Shown: one piece after another, positions 6,627-12,146 of the stretch
Position numbering within the stretch: the first letter of the stretch is position 1
Layout: each line of letters begins with the position of its first letter
From: a virus
DNA: 21,386 bases
Reading direction: 5' to 3' (one strand)
Virus record (IMG/VR): IMGVR_UViG_3300025872_000367
Span: 1-21,386 of that record
The notes under the pieces: model-generated
Database searches by the model: none
Told to the model about the DNA's origin: nothing
What the model saw: the letters and a program-made list of their open reading frames with translations, nothing else
Position numbers and translations under genes: made by a program

Positions 6627-8595
6627 CGGCTTCCCTTACAAGCTCCTGAGCGCCCATTTCCTGCCCGTTTAGTGGGCGCAGGGTAGCCATATAGGCGTCA
6701 TAATCTTCTTTTGTGACGACCTGTTGGGGCAAATACAGGTAGCCGAGGTCTTTGGCGGTCTTTGTGGGGTCTGTCCGGTACAAGAAGCTCACGCCGACGT
6801 AGGAATCCCAGTTCTGGTGGAGCCAATCCACGATTTCCGGGGCTTCTTCGGGGCTGTAGCTGATGGTAACCGAGCAGTTATGGTCCACATAGTTGTCCAT
6901 GAGCAGCTTGTAGCGGGCCAACTGGACCGTAGCAGGCTCCAAATTCACGAACTTACCGTCGACTTCGTCCAATTTGACGTTCGGATAGGCCACCGGGAAG
7001 GTAACCAGCACCGCATCCTGGCTGGACGGGTCCTCGAAGACGCGGTAGTTGGCGTCAATTAGCTCCTGCACAAAGGGATCATGCTTGCTGAAGCGCACAT
7101 TGTTGAAGATGTAACGGCCCAGCGGCTTGTGAACGCCCTCTGTGGTGTCCATGATCTTGCTCAGGGTGCCCGACGGCTTGACCGTAGTGACGGCCTTGGG
7201 GCGCGGCAGGCCCAATTCGTCGGCCATACCATGAGCAGCCCGCTTGACTTTGTCGCGAAGCATGCGCCACACGTCAGGATCACTGCCCGGTTCCCATTCG
7301 GCGACGCCCGTGACGCCCACGCCACACAGCCGCAAGAACTCGTTGTTCTCGTGCCATGCCCGCTGGAGTACACCGTCCACCAAATTCACGCAGGTCTGGC
7401 GGTAGTTGGCGCGGGCCAGCAGTTCCGCCGTGCGCCACAACTTGAAAGCTTCCTTGCCGTTGAAGCGGCTCAGGTTGATTTCCACAAGATTACAGAAGCC
7501 TTTGTTGGGAAGCAGAATCTCGGCGCACGGATTGACGCCCGAAATCCACGGACCCCGCCGCTTGCCTTCCACCATGTTGATGAAGCCCGGCTCCGAACCG
7601 CCAGCGTCCTGCATCATATCGAACAACTTAATGATGTCGTCCTGCGTAGGGCGGGACTTGAACATGACGGAGTTGTTAGATTGCTGACGATGGAAGTTGT
7701 TGTGGACCCAGAAGTCCTTCTTCGCTTTGGCGAAGTCTACCCATTCGGGATCGCCGAAAGGAACGAGCGCAATCTCAGCCGAACGACGTGAGGAGAGGGT
7801 CGTGCCGAGGTGGTTGAGGACGTCGAGGATGTCGATTCGTGTGAGCAGTAGACCAGCGCGATTATTGAGGATTTCCGCGATACGCTGCATTGCTGGCGCA
7901 AAAGTCTCATCACCCGACGAAACCCACCCATAGCCCTTGAGACGCTGCCCGGCTGGACGTATCTGCGAGAAGTCAAGTCGTAGCACATCAGCCTTCCGCT
8001 TGCCAGCCAGCATTTTACCGACCGACTTTGCCCACGCTTCTGCGGAATCACCAACACCAATTGTCCATACGGTCTTCCCGTTCTCTTGAACGTAAGTTTC
8101 GACATTGGTCTCGCGGCCTTTCTTCTGTTCCAATAGATGACGCTGGGACCGTACCACCTCGATTTCCATCGGCGCAGTAAAGCCATTGAGTGTACCGACA
8201 ACCGGCTCGAAGCCGACGCCACACCCCTGCAACAGGAGCCAGAAGGAGTCGACGACATCATGCACGGTCTCCACCTTCGTGAAGGCGCAATTGAACATGG
8301 ACGCCTCACGCTTCTTGGCTACGTCCGTACCACCCAGCCACAGGGTACGGCCCGACACCGAACCACGCCGGGTCAGCAGCACTTCACGCAGTTCTTCGAG
8401 TTCGTCCTCTTGCTTCTTGTTCAGGGGCACGTCCCCAAGCGCACGCTGCCACAGCCAACGCTGATGACTAACGACGCGGCCCACAATGTCTTCCCAGCTT
8501 TCAAAGCTGCCATTGTCGAGGGGACGCGCATACGTGCGGCGAATAATGGTGGATGCACGCACCGACGGGGTACGTACTTCAGGCGAATTACGCAT
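6568..8595 (-). CDS. nrdJ: Class II (adenosylcobalamin-dependent) ribonucleotide reductase, monomeric type
   Basis: The 675-residue enzyme reduces ribonucleotides to deoxyribonucleotides using a cobalamin-derived radical, supplying precursors for phage DNA replication. The conserved active-site sequence NPCAEI is at 355-360 (C357, E359), the partner cysteine is probably C103 in SMFNCAF, and the C-terminal thiol shuttle pair is C667 and C672 in ECATGACPIR. PSGTLSKI and FCNLVEINL also fit the family. The length suits the monomeric triphosphate reductase type (the Lactobacillus enzyme is about 740 residues). No small subunit gene or oxygen-dependent partner is present. AGGAG lies 5 bases before the ATG, and an extended -10 lies about 28 bases upstream. 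The thyX gene is just upstream, making a nucleotide-supply segment. Dependence on host cobalamin is inferred from the class. Confidence 0.95.
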   Translation of the reverse strand: MRNSPEVRTPSVRASTIIRRTYARPLDNGSFESWEDIVGRVVSHQRWLWQRALGDVPLNKKQEDELEELREVLLTRRGSVSGRTLWLGGTDVAKKREASMFNCAFTKVETVHDVVDSFWLLLQGCGVGFEPVVGTLNGFTAPMEIEVVRSQRHLLEQKKGRETNVETYVQENGKTVWTIGVGDSAEAWAKSVGKMLAGKRKADVLRLDFSQIRPAGQRLKGYGWVSSGDETFAPAMQRIAEILNNRAGLLLTRIDILDVLNHLGTTLSSRRSAEIALVPFGDPEWVDFAKAKKDFWVHNNFHRQQSNNSVMFKSRPTQDDIIKLFDMMQDAGGSEPGFINMVEGKRRGPWISGVNPCAEILLPNKGFCNLVEINLSRFNGKEAFKLWRTAELLARANYRQTCVNLVDGVLQRAWHENNEFLRLCGVGVTGVAEWEPGSDPDVWRMLRDKVKRAAHGMADELGLPRPKAVTTVKPSGTLSKIMDTTEGVHKPLGRYIFNNVRFSKHDPFVQELIDANYRVFEDPSSQDAVLVTFPVAYPNVKLDEVDGKFVNLEPATVQLARYKLLMDNYVDHNCSVTISYSPEEAPEIVDWLHQNWDSYVGVSFLYRTDPTKTAKDLGYLYLPQQVVTKEDYDAYMATLRPLNGQEMGAQELVREADDFEIDTGMECATGACPIR

Positions 8596-8622
8596 ACTAG
8601 CTCCTATTGGGTTGATGACTTC

Positions 8623-8631
8623 AGTATATCA
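8623..8631 (-). promoter_or_regulatory. Candidate extended -10 promoter for the reductase gene
   Basis: The minus strand reads TGATATACT, 28 bases before the reductase ATG, in the 59-base gap after thyX. It nearly matches the box before the fibre gene (TGTTATACT). No clear -35 is present. Confidence 0.3.
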
Positions 8632-8654
8632 GAGGATAGCCGGAATAACTAGCC

Positions 8655-9287
8655 TCAAGTTGTTAATGATTTCCAACTGTAAGGGAATAACGCCCCCATG
8701 GTCGGACCAATCATTTCGACTACCTCCCTCGTCTCGGCCTGGGCATCAGGCTTGACGCGAAGGTTCCATACACGACTCCAGCCCAGAAGGGAACCCGTCC
8801 AGTGCCATTCCGTGTACATATTTTGTGGCAGTATCATGCGCGCCTGTTCGGGGCACATGCCATCCAGCACCAGCCGCTTGTAGTCCCACACCAGCGCACG
8901 AGCCGTTGTAAGGGCGCGCGAGGCCGAACCAAAGGGATCGGTGAACTCCTCGTCGCTGCTGCCCTGCTTGACGTCCGGGGCGGACTTACGCCACTTAGAG
9001 GGCCAGTACAGTTCGGGGTCGTCCTTGACGTAGCGGCGGCTGATCTCGCTCCACACAAAGCCCACTTGGTGCTTGGCCAGTTGCCGTGCCACAAAGATGG
9101 GGGCTTTGAAGTGGAAGCTGACGTGGGGGTGAGCGAACGGCAACTCGTGCTTGTGGCGTGCCAGAAAGGCCAGCAGGCGGTCGTCCTTGCCGGGCCGGAA
9201 GTCCTGGGTGCGCTTGCCGAAGGACACACGGGCCGCATTCACAACCGTCAGGTCGGTGCCGTAGTGGCCCAGATAGGTTACTTCCAT
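8655..9287 (-). CDS. thyX: Flavin-dependent thymidylate synthase ThyX
   Basis: This 210-residue enzyme methylates dUMP to dTMP using methylenetetrahydrofolate, NAD(P)H and FAD. Family signs are VNAARVSFGK (16-25), PFAHPHVSFHFKAPIFVARQ (50-69) and the signature K72-H73-Q74 ... S83-R-R-Y. The classic signature is R-H-R-x7-S; here it is K-H-Q with eight residues before the Ser, a variant I associate with phage ThyX. QARMILPQNMYTEWHWTGSL near 150 is the usual C-terminal substrate region. The ATG has AAAGGAA 7 bases upstream. The gene overlaps the upstream small gene by 10 bases and lies before the reductase, so both dTTP and dNTP supply are encoded together. Confidence 0.93.
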   Translation of the reverse strand: MEVTYLGHYGTDLTVVNAARVSFGKRTQDFRPGKDDRLLAFLARHKHELPFAHPHVSFHFKAPIFVARQLAKHQVGFVWSEISRRYVKDDPELYWPSKWRKSAPDVKQGSSDEEFTDPFGSASRALTTARALVWDYKRLVLDGMCPEQARMILPQNMYTEWHWTGSLLGWSRVWNLRVKPDAQAETREVVEMIGPTMGALFPYSWKSLTT

Positions 9288-9475
9288 TCGAGGATTCCTT
9301 TGCGGTGGGCGTCCACGACAATCTTGCTCTTGTATGTAAGCAGCACTTTGGCTAGCTCCTCGGGATCGAACATACCCAAGTTCAAGGACTTCACGATAGC
9401 CGAATCGTCAAAGATTTCTAGCTGTTGGATTATGCGGTCCAGCGCCTCGACCAAGTCTTGGTGGGTCAGTTCCAT
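9278..9475 (-). CDS. Small helical protein upstream of thyX, unknown function
   Basis: This is a 65-residue protein (MELTHQDLVEALDRIIQQLE...). The start at 9475 has GGAGG 5 bases upstream, and the frame before it overlaps the preceding gene. The end overlaps the thyX start by 10 bases, indicating translational coupling. The sequence is mostly amphipathic helix and resembles the neighbouring 65-residue protein in length and start (MEL and VEL), so the two may be distant paralogues. No known domain. Confidence 0.65.
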   Translation of the reverse strand: MELTHQDLVEALDRIIQQLEIFDDSAIVKSLNLGMFDPEELAKVLLTYKSKIVVDAHRKGILEWK

Positions 9476-9486
9476 GGTGTCCTCCG

Positions 9487-9684
9487 TCACAGCTTGCGTT
9501 CCTCCAGCATCTTCTCGAAGATAGCCATCAGGTACTCGAAGTGCTTCTGGTAAACGCGAGCCAGGGCGGTATAGTCCTCGGCGGCAGCGTCCTGAGCCAC
9601 GAAGGACTTGAGGTCGTCGACGACGCCCCAGCACTGCATGATGGCCTGTTCCAGATCAAAGCGATCTGCGCTATGTAGTTCCAC
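9487..9684 (-). CDS. Small helical protein, first gene of the leftward operon, GTG start
   Basis: This is a 65-residue protein. The GTG at 9684 is chosen because GAGGAG precedes it closely and because a strong promoter (9741-9713) would start transcripts only about 20 bases upstream; an open frame extends further but crosses that promoter. The protein is amphipathic helix throughout (EQAIMQCWGVVDDLKSFV, then ALARVYQKHFEYLMAIF). Function is unknown. As first gene of a unit leading into thyX and the reductase, it may be an early or middle gene. Confidence 0.65.
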   Translation of the reverse strand: MELHSADRFDLEQAIMQCWGVVDDLKSFVAQDAAAEDYTALARVYQKHFEYLMAIFEKMLEERKL

Positions 9685-9707
9685 GACCCTCTCCTCTGTT
9701 GGTGGGA

Positions 9708-9772
9708 GGACATGTATAGCCAATCGACATATGGATGTCAACATGTCGGCAAATGTGCATAAGTACCGACAT
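9708..9772. promoter_or_regulatory. Cluster of GACAT boxes, probable operator array
   Basis: NGACAT hexamers occur at 9708-9713, 9725-9730 and 9767-9772, and in reverse at 9735-9740 and 9743-9748. CGACAT (9725) and ATGTCG (9743) form a perfect inverted repeat with a 12-bp gap that covers the -35 and spacer of the leftward promoter. A further TGACAT sits at 9829 within the rightward promoter. The arrangement fits a regulator-binding region; the regulator is unknown. Confidence 0.5.
9713..9741 (-). promoter_or_regulatory. Strong sigma-70-type promoter for the leftward nucleotide-metabolism operon
   Basis: On the minus strand, TTGACA (9741-9736), a 17-bp spacer and TATACA (9718-9713) are followed after about 20 bases by GAGGAG and the GTG at 9684. 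The -35 is a perfect match. GACAT boxes overlap it. Confidence 0.7.
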
Positions 9773-9815
9773 ATTGGTGGGGCGCTTTGCGCGGGACCCC
9801 TCGGGAGGAGAGGGC

Positions 9816-9844
9816 TTGATTTCCATCTTGACATATGCTATAAC
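9816..9844 (+). promoter_or_regulatory. Rightward sigma-70-type promoter, divergent from the leftward one
   Basis: TTGATT (9816-9821), a 17-bp spacer and TATAAC (9839-9844) lie about 75 bp from the leftward promoter. The spacer contains TTGACATATG, which resembles the nearby operator boxes. The first plus-strand gene downstream begins at 10259, so the transcript would have a leader of about 400 bases. Confidence 0.5.
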
Positions 9845-9894
9845 GGAGTCTACCCTGCCGAAAGTGCGCGCATCGCACTAGATGTGCTGAAATG

Positions 9895-10090
9895 GGTGAG
9901 AAGCCCCTGCGCTCCAAAAGCTTCCTCACCGCACCCCGCGCCCAACTTTCCAATGAAATCAAATACTTAGCTGCGCCAAAACCACGAGTGAGTGAGTGAG
10001 CGTCCAATCCGGGAAAGTTTTATATATTATTATATCTCTTACTTCCCTTATATAAAAGATAGGCGCTCACCATTCTCACCTTCTCACTGG
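9895..10090. repeat. Intergenic element, copy A: GTGAG/CTCAC inverted repeats around an AT-rich core
   Basis: The left part is GGTGAG-AAGC (9895-9904) facing GCTT-C-CTCACC (9920-9930), then CCGCACCCCGCGCCC and AATGAAATCA. A tandem GAGT repeat ending GTGAGCG follows (9986-10002), then AATCCGGGAAAG, an AT-rich core (about 10017-10062, mostly A/T), and finally CGCTCACC-ATTCTCACC-TTCTCAC (10064-10087). The same order of parts occurs at 11434-11609. Together they resemble a replication origin with an unwinding region or a large regulatory switch. No gene is supported here. Confidence 0.6.
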
Positions 10091-10122
10091 AGGGGCTTTC
10101 GCCTTTAATATCAACAACTTAA

Positions 10123-10166
10123 GCGGTGAGAAGCGAGTGAAGCTTTACAAATGGAACCCTCACCGC
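10123..10166. repeat. Inverted repeat GCGGTGAG / CTCACCGC
   Basis: Perfect 8-bp arms at 10123-10130 and 10159-10166. Inside the left arm, AAGC-GAGTGAA-GCTT forms a second small stem. The GGTGAGAAGC ... GCTT ... CTCACC order is the same as at 9895-9930. The repeat lies just before the 63-residue plus-strand gene. Confidence 0.55.
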
Positions 10167-10208
10167 GCCGGGGGCGGCGGGCTTTTCAGATTTGCCACCA
10201 AAATGCTA

Positions 10209-10237
10209 TTGACGTGCGGCGAGCTTTTGGGTAGGGT
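10209..10237 (+). promoter_or_regulatory. Possible promoter for the 63-residue gene
   Basis: TTGACG, a 17-bp spacer and TAGGGT lie about 20 bases before the start codon at 10259. The -35 differs from consensus at one base; the -10 keeps only T1, A2 and T6. Confidence 0.35.
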
Positions 10238-10258
10238 GTGCGGAGAAGGAGATATGAG

Positions 10259-10450
10259 ATGGTTGATTGGGTAGATTTCCTTAAGGAGAGTGACGAGGAT
10301 ATTGAACGGTATTTTGCGTCATCCTTGGGTACGCTGTACGGCGACAAATTGGCTATGAGGCTGCAAATGGCTAAGCTTATTATCCAGAAGCTGGCTGCCC
10401 GAGTTGGGGAATTAGAGGCAAAAGTGGAGGAGGTACAATGGGGAACTTGA
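10259..10450 (+). CDS. Small acidic helical protein with coiled-coil end, unknown function
   Basis: This is a 63-residue protein starting MVDWVDFLKESDEDIERYF. The ATG at 10259 has a strong AAGGAG 7 bases upstream; a GTG seven codons earlier would read through that site and is rejected. The C-terminal half (KLIIQKLAARVGELEAKVEEV) has heptad spacing and should form a coiled coil, so it is probably oligomeric. The gene stands alone between the divergent control region and an opposing gene. Its position next to promoters hints at a regulatory role, but no DNA-binding motif is visible. Confidence 0.65.
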   Translation: MVDWVDFLKESDEDIERYFASSLGTLYGDKLAMRLQMAKLIIQKLAARVGELEAKVEEVQWGT

Positions 10451-10618
10451 TGGGTAGGGGAATTGTGTCAAAAATGAGGCAAGTCTAAAAATACGCGCGA
10501 TTTTGGTAGGGGCATACCTGACACAGACCCTACGCCCCCTGATTTTGCCTCCCCCGCCACCCCTACCCCCCGCGTCTGGCGCTAGGCAGCTAGGAAAATC
10601 TTCCTATCGCAGGGCAGG

Positions 10619-10648
10619 AAAAAACCCCTAGGCGTTTCCACCTAGGGG
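10619..10648 (-). terminator. Strong Rho-independent terminator
   Basis: A perfect 8-bp stem, CCCCTAGG (10625-10632) and CCTAGGGG (10641-10648), has an 8-nt loop. On the minus strand it is followed directly by six Ts (10624-10619). It ends the 147-residue minus-strand gene. A second hairpin, TAGGAA-AATC-TTCCTA (10591-10606), lies just beyond. Confidence 0.85.
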
Positions 10649-10664
10649 CTTGGCTCCTAATTAA

Positions 10665-11108
10665 TTAGCCTGCTTTCTGCATCTTGTTCCCGCGCTTCAT
10701 GTTGCGCGTGATAGTCACGCCTACCGGGCCTTGTTCGTTTACTTGGCTCTTAGGTGGCATCTGGATTGTCTCAGATACTGGCGGCATTTGGATAGGCGCA
10801 GGCTTCAAGAGACGAGCTACTGCATTGCGCAGCGTATTGTCTTGGATATCGGCAAGCTTGCCCTTCCCTGCCCTAATATGCTCCACCCACGCAGTGATCG
10901 CCACTTGCATCTCCTTAGCAACGTGCGGTTCCTCCTTCTGCTTAGAAGCGCGGGGCTCCCAAAGCATCAGGCTCTTGCCATCCTTAGACAAGCCACAACC
11001 CGCTTCAGCCTGCTCAGGCATCCCAAGCGCTTCAAACACTTCCGCCATCAGCAATTTACGAAACTGTTTACCGCTCTCAGCAGTGTGAGTATGGATTTTA
11101 ATAGACAT
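10665..11108 (-). CDS. Isolated minus-strand gene of unknown function, possible regulator
   Basis: This is a 147-residue protein starting MSIKIHTHTAESGKQFRKLL. The ATG at 11108 has AAGGGA at 9 bases; a longer frame runs upstream into the promoter. Residues 1-95 look alpha-helical with a basic KQKEEPHVAKEMQVAITAW segment. The C-terminal third is proline-rich with a short repeat (PIQMPP ... TIQMPP) and ends in a basic cluster (RNMKRGNKMQKAG) that could contact nucleic acid. It is a single-gene unit, opposite to its neighbours, with its own promoter (11209-11181), a palindrome on the -35 and a strong terminator. That layout is typical of autoregulated phage control genes, but no helix-turn-helix is recognised and the role is inference. 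Confidence 0.7.
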   Translation of the reverse strand: MSIKIHTHTAESGKQFRKLLMAEVFEALGMPEQAEAGCGLSKDGKSLMLWEPRASKQKEEPHVAKEMQVAITAWVEHIRAGKGKLADIQDNTLRNAVARLLKPAPIQMPPVSETIQMPPKSQVNEQGPVGVTITRNMKRGNKMQKAG

Positions 11109-11180
11109 GGTGCTTATCCCTTGGTTTGCACCCCCGGTAGGGCCGGAACCCGCCTTAGCGCTTATCGCCTTGGCCCCTCT

Positions 11181-11209
11181 TAAATATCCCACGGCCTTGG
11201 GGCTGTCAA
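11181..11209 (-). promoter_or_regulatory. Promoter of the isolated gene, with a palindrome over the -35
   Basis: On the minus strand, TTGACA (11209-11204), a 17-bp spacer and TATTTA (11186-11181). The -35 sits inside GGGGCT-GTCA-AGCCCC (11199-11214), a 6-bp-arm palindrome that could be an operator. The -10 is weak. Confidence 0.5.
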
Positions 11210-11237
11210 GCCCCCCTAACCCCTTGAAATCATTGGC

Positions 11238-11255
11238 TGTTACAATTTGTTACAA
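11238..11255. repeat. Direct repeats of TGTTACAA, one helical turn apart
   Basis: TGTTACAA occurs at 11238-11245 and 11248-11255, exactly 10 bp apart, about 30 bp upstream of the -35 of the isolated gene. The phasing suits cooperative binding of an activator or repressor. TTGAAATCATTG lies just beside it at 11224-11235. Confidence 0.4.
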
Positions 11256-11279
11256 ATCTTTTTGGGATCATGCCCTAGG

Positions 11280-11428
11280 GCGCCCACACGCCCCTGCCCA
11301 CCCCTGCCCGCACGCACGCACGCGCCCACCCACACCTAGCCGCACGCGCGCCCACGCGCACGCCTAACAGAACAGAACAGAACGCGCACGCGTGAACAGA
11401 ACAGAACGTATCGCACGCGCACGCCTAG
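11280..11428. repeat. C-rich low-complexity tract with CACGC and AACAG repeats
   Basis: The first half is nearly free of T on the plus strand and built of CCCAC, CACGC and CGCGC units, with alternating purine-pyrimidine runs that favour Z-DNA. From about 11366 there are tandem AACAG units (about three and a half copies), then a second AACAG block near 11395. GCGCACGCCTA occurs twice. No gene is supported. The tract lies beside AT-rich element B. Confidence 0.6.
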
Positions 11429-11433
11429 ACTAG

Positions 11434-11609
11434 GTGAGGGAAGGTGAGGGTGCCGCACCCCTAAGTCATTGAAATCATTGAGGTGAGAGAGGTGAGCGTC
11501 AAATCAGGAAACTTCTACTATTATATATCTTCTTCTTCTAAAAACTAAAAGAATGTCCCTCACCCTCCTCACTCACTCACCCGCGCCCGTAAGTCATTGA
11601 TATCATTAG
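11434..11609. repeat. Intergenic element, copy B, related to 9895-10090
   Basis: Parts appear in the same order as in copy A: GGTGAG repeats, CCGCACCCC, TAAGTCATTGAAATCATTG (11462-11480), GTGAGCG (about 11492), AAATCAGGAAA, an AT/TC-rich core (about 11510-11555), CCCTCACCCTCCTCACTCACTCACC (11557-11581 region), CCGCGCCC and TAAGTCATTGATATCATTAG (11590-11609). The cores differ in sequence but keep the AT bias. This is an ancient or fast-diverging duplication. Confidence 0.6.
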
Positions 11610-11837
11610 ATAGTTGCGCGCAGGGACTAAATAGATTGTCTCTTGTAAAGTATTTAGGTGGAAGTCTAAAGCTTCAATGAAAGGCTATTTTAAAACAATC
11701 TAGTTAGGAATACAAGCTACAACTATTATATACACAATCCCCGCTTTCCACTTCGCAATCATTGCGGCTCGGCAAATTCACAAACCACACGAGGATCGCC
11801 CCGCAAGCCGTTGAAATTGCTGCCGAAAATTTTTCGC
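11610..11837. other. AT-rich intergenic stretch without a supported gene
   Basis: The bases from 11620 to about 11740 are AT-rich (TTTAAAAC, ATTATATACAC) with no tandem repeat, and no credible start with a ribosome site. An open frame from 11762 to 11986 begins with TTG, lacks a ribosome site and runs across the promoter at 11838, so it is not called. Confidence 0.4.
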
Positions 11838-11866
11838 TTGACATCCTCGGCGAACCCGGCTATGGT
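11838..11866 (+). promoter_or_regulatory. Promoter for the rightward early operon
   Basis: TTGACA (11838-11843), a 17-bp spacer and TATGGT (11861-11866). It faces the operon that begins at 12147 and would give a leader of about 270 bases. Confidence 0.6.
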
Positions 11867-11872
11867 TCCTGC

Positions 11873-12146
11873 CGTCGCCCCGATCCGGCCAGATCGAGTG
11901 GTGAATATAAGATTATCTTTGCGGTGGCCCATCGTCTAGAACGCTCTGGGGCAAAGCGTGGTTATATAGGTGTTGACAGCACCTAGACCAGCCGTCGAGA
12001 CATCTTGGCAACAACCCAATAACAGAGCTAATTTAGCCAATCAGATAGGGAAGAACCTGTAGTCTATGACTGCGGGCCTATTCCCTGTTACCTAGAGCAG
12101 CCGTGCAATAGTGCCTGACTGTTCTAGTTAGCAGGAGTGCTGACCT
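11873..12146 (+). other. Long, apparently structured 5' leader of the rightward operon
   Basis: Several hairpins are visible: CGATC/GATCG around 11881-11896; ACGCT (11941) with AGCGT (11955); AGGTG (11968) with CACCT (11980) closing a 7-nt loop. The last two are enclosed by GTCT (11934) and AGAC (11985), a possible three-way junction. ACCTAGACCAGCCGT (11981-11995) is repeated with one change at 12090-12104. CTGACT-GTTCT-AGTTAG forms a further hairpin close to the AGGAG of the first gene. It could be a regulatory RNA leader; no known riboswitch is recognised. Confidence 0.4.

Noticed and set aside
7081-7791. 236-codon plus-strand frame
   Set aside because: It is opposite the conserved reductase core and reflects its codon bias.
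8802-9524. 240-codon plus-strand frame
   Set aside because: It is opposite thyX and a small gene, with no family features.
9738-10007. 89-codon minus-strand and overlapping plus-strand frames in the control region
   Set aside because: They run through promoters and inverted repeats, lack ribosome sites and have unnatural composition.
10438-10488. 16-codon frame after AGGAGG overlapping the end of the 63-residue gene
   Set aside because: The ribosome site is too close (4 bases) and is itself part of the Glu codons of the coiled coil; nothing supports a product.
11762-11986. 74-codon plus-strand frame in the central region
   Set aside because: It starts with TTG without a ribosome site, crosses a well-formed promoter (11838-11866) and a hairpin-rich leader, and the predicted protein resembles nothing known.
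11930-11990. tRNA-like look (cloverleaf-like hairpins, CATCGTCTAGA resembling a D-arm start)
   Set aside because: The middle hairpin has a 9-nt loop, the last arm lacks TTCGA-type T-loop bases, and no 7-bp acceptor stem or CCA-side match is present.
11973-12001. TTGACA in the leader as a second promoter
   Set aside because: No acceptable -10 lies 16-18 bases downstream, and the bases are the loop of a hairpin.
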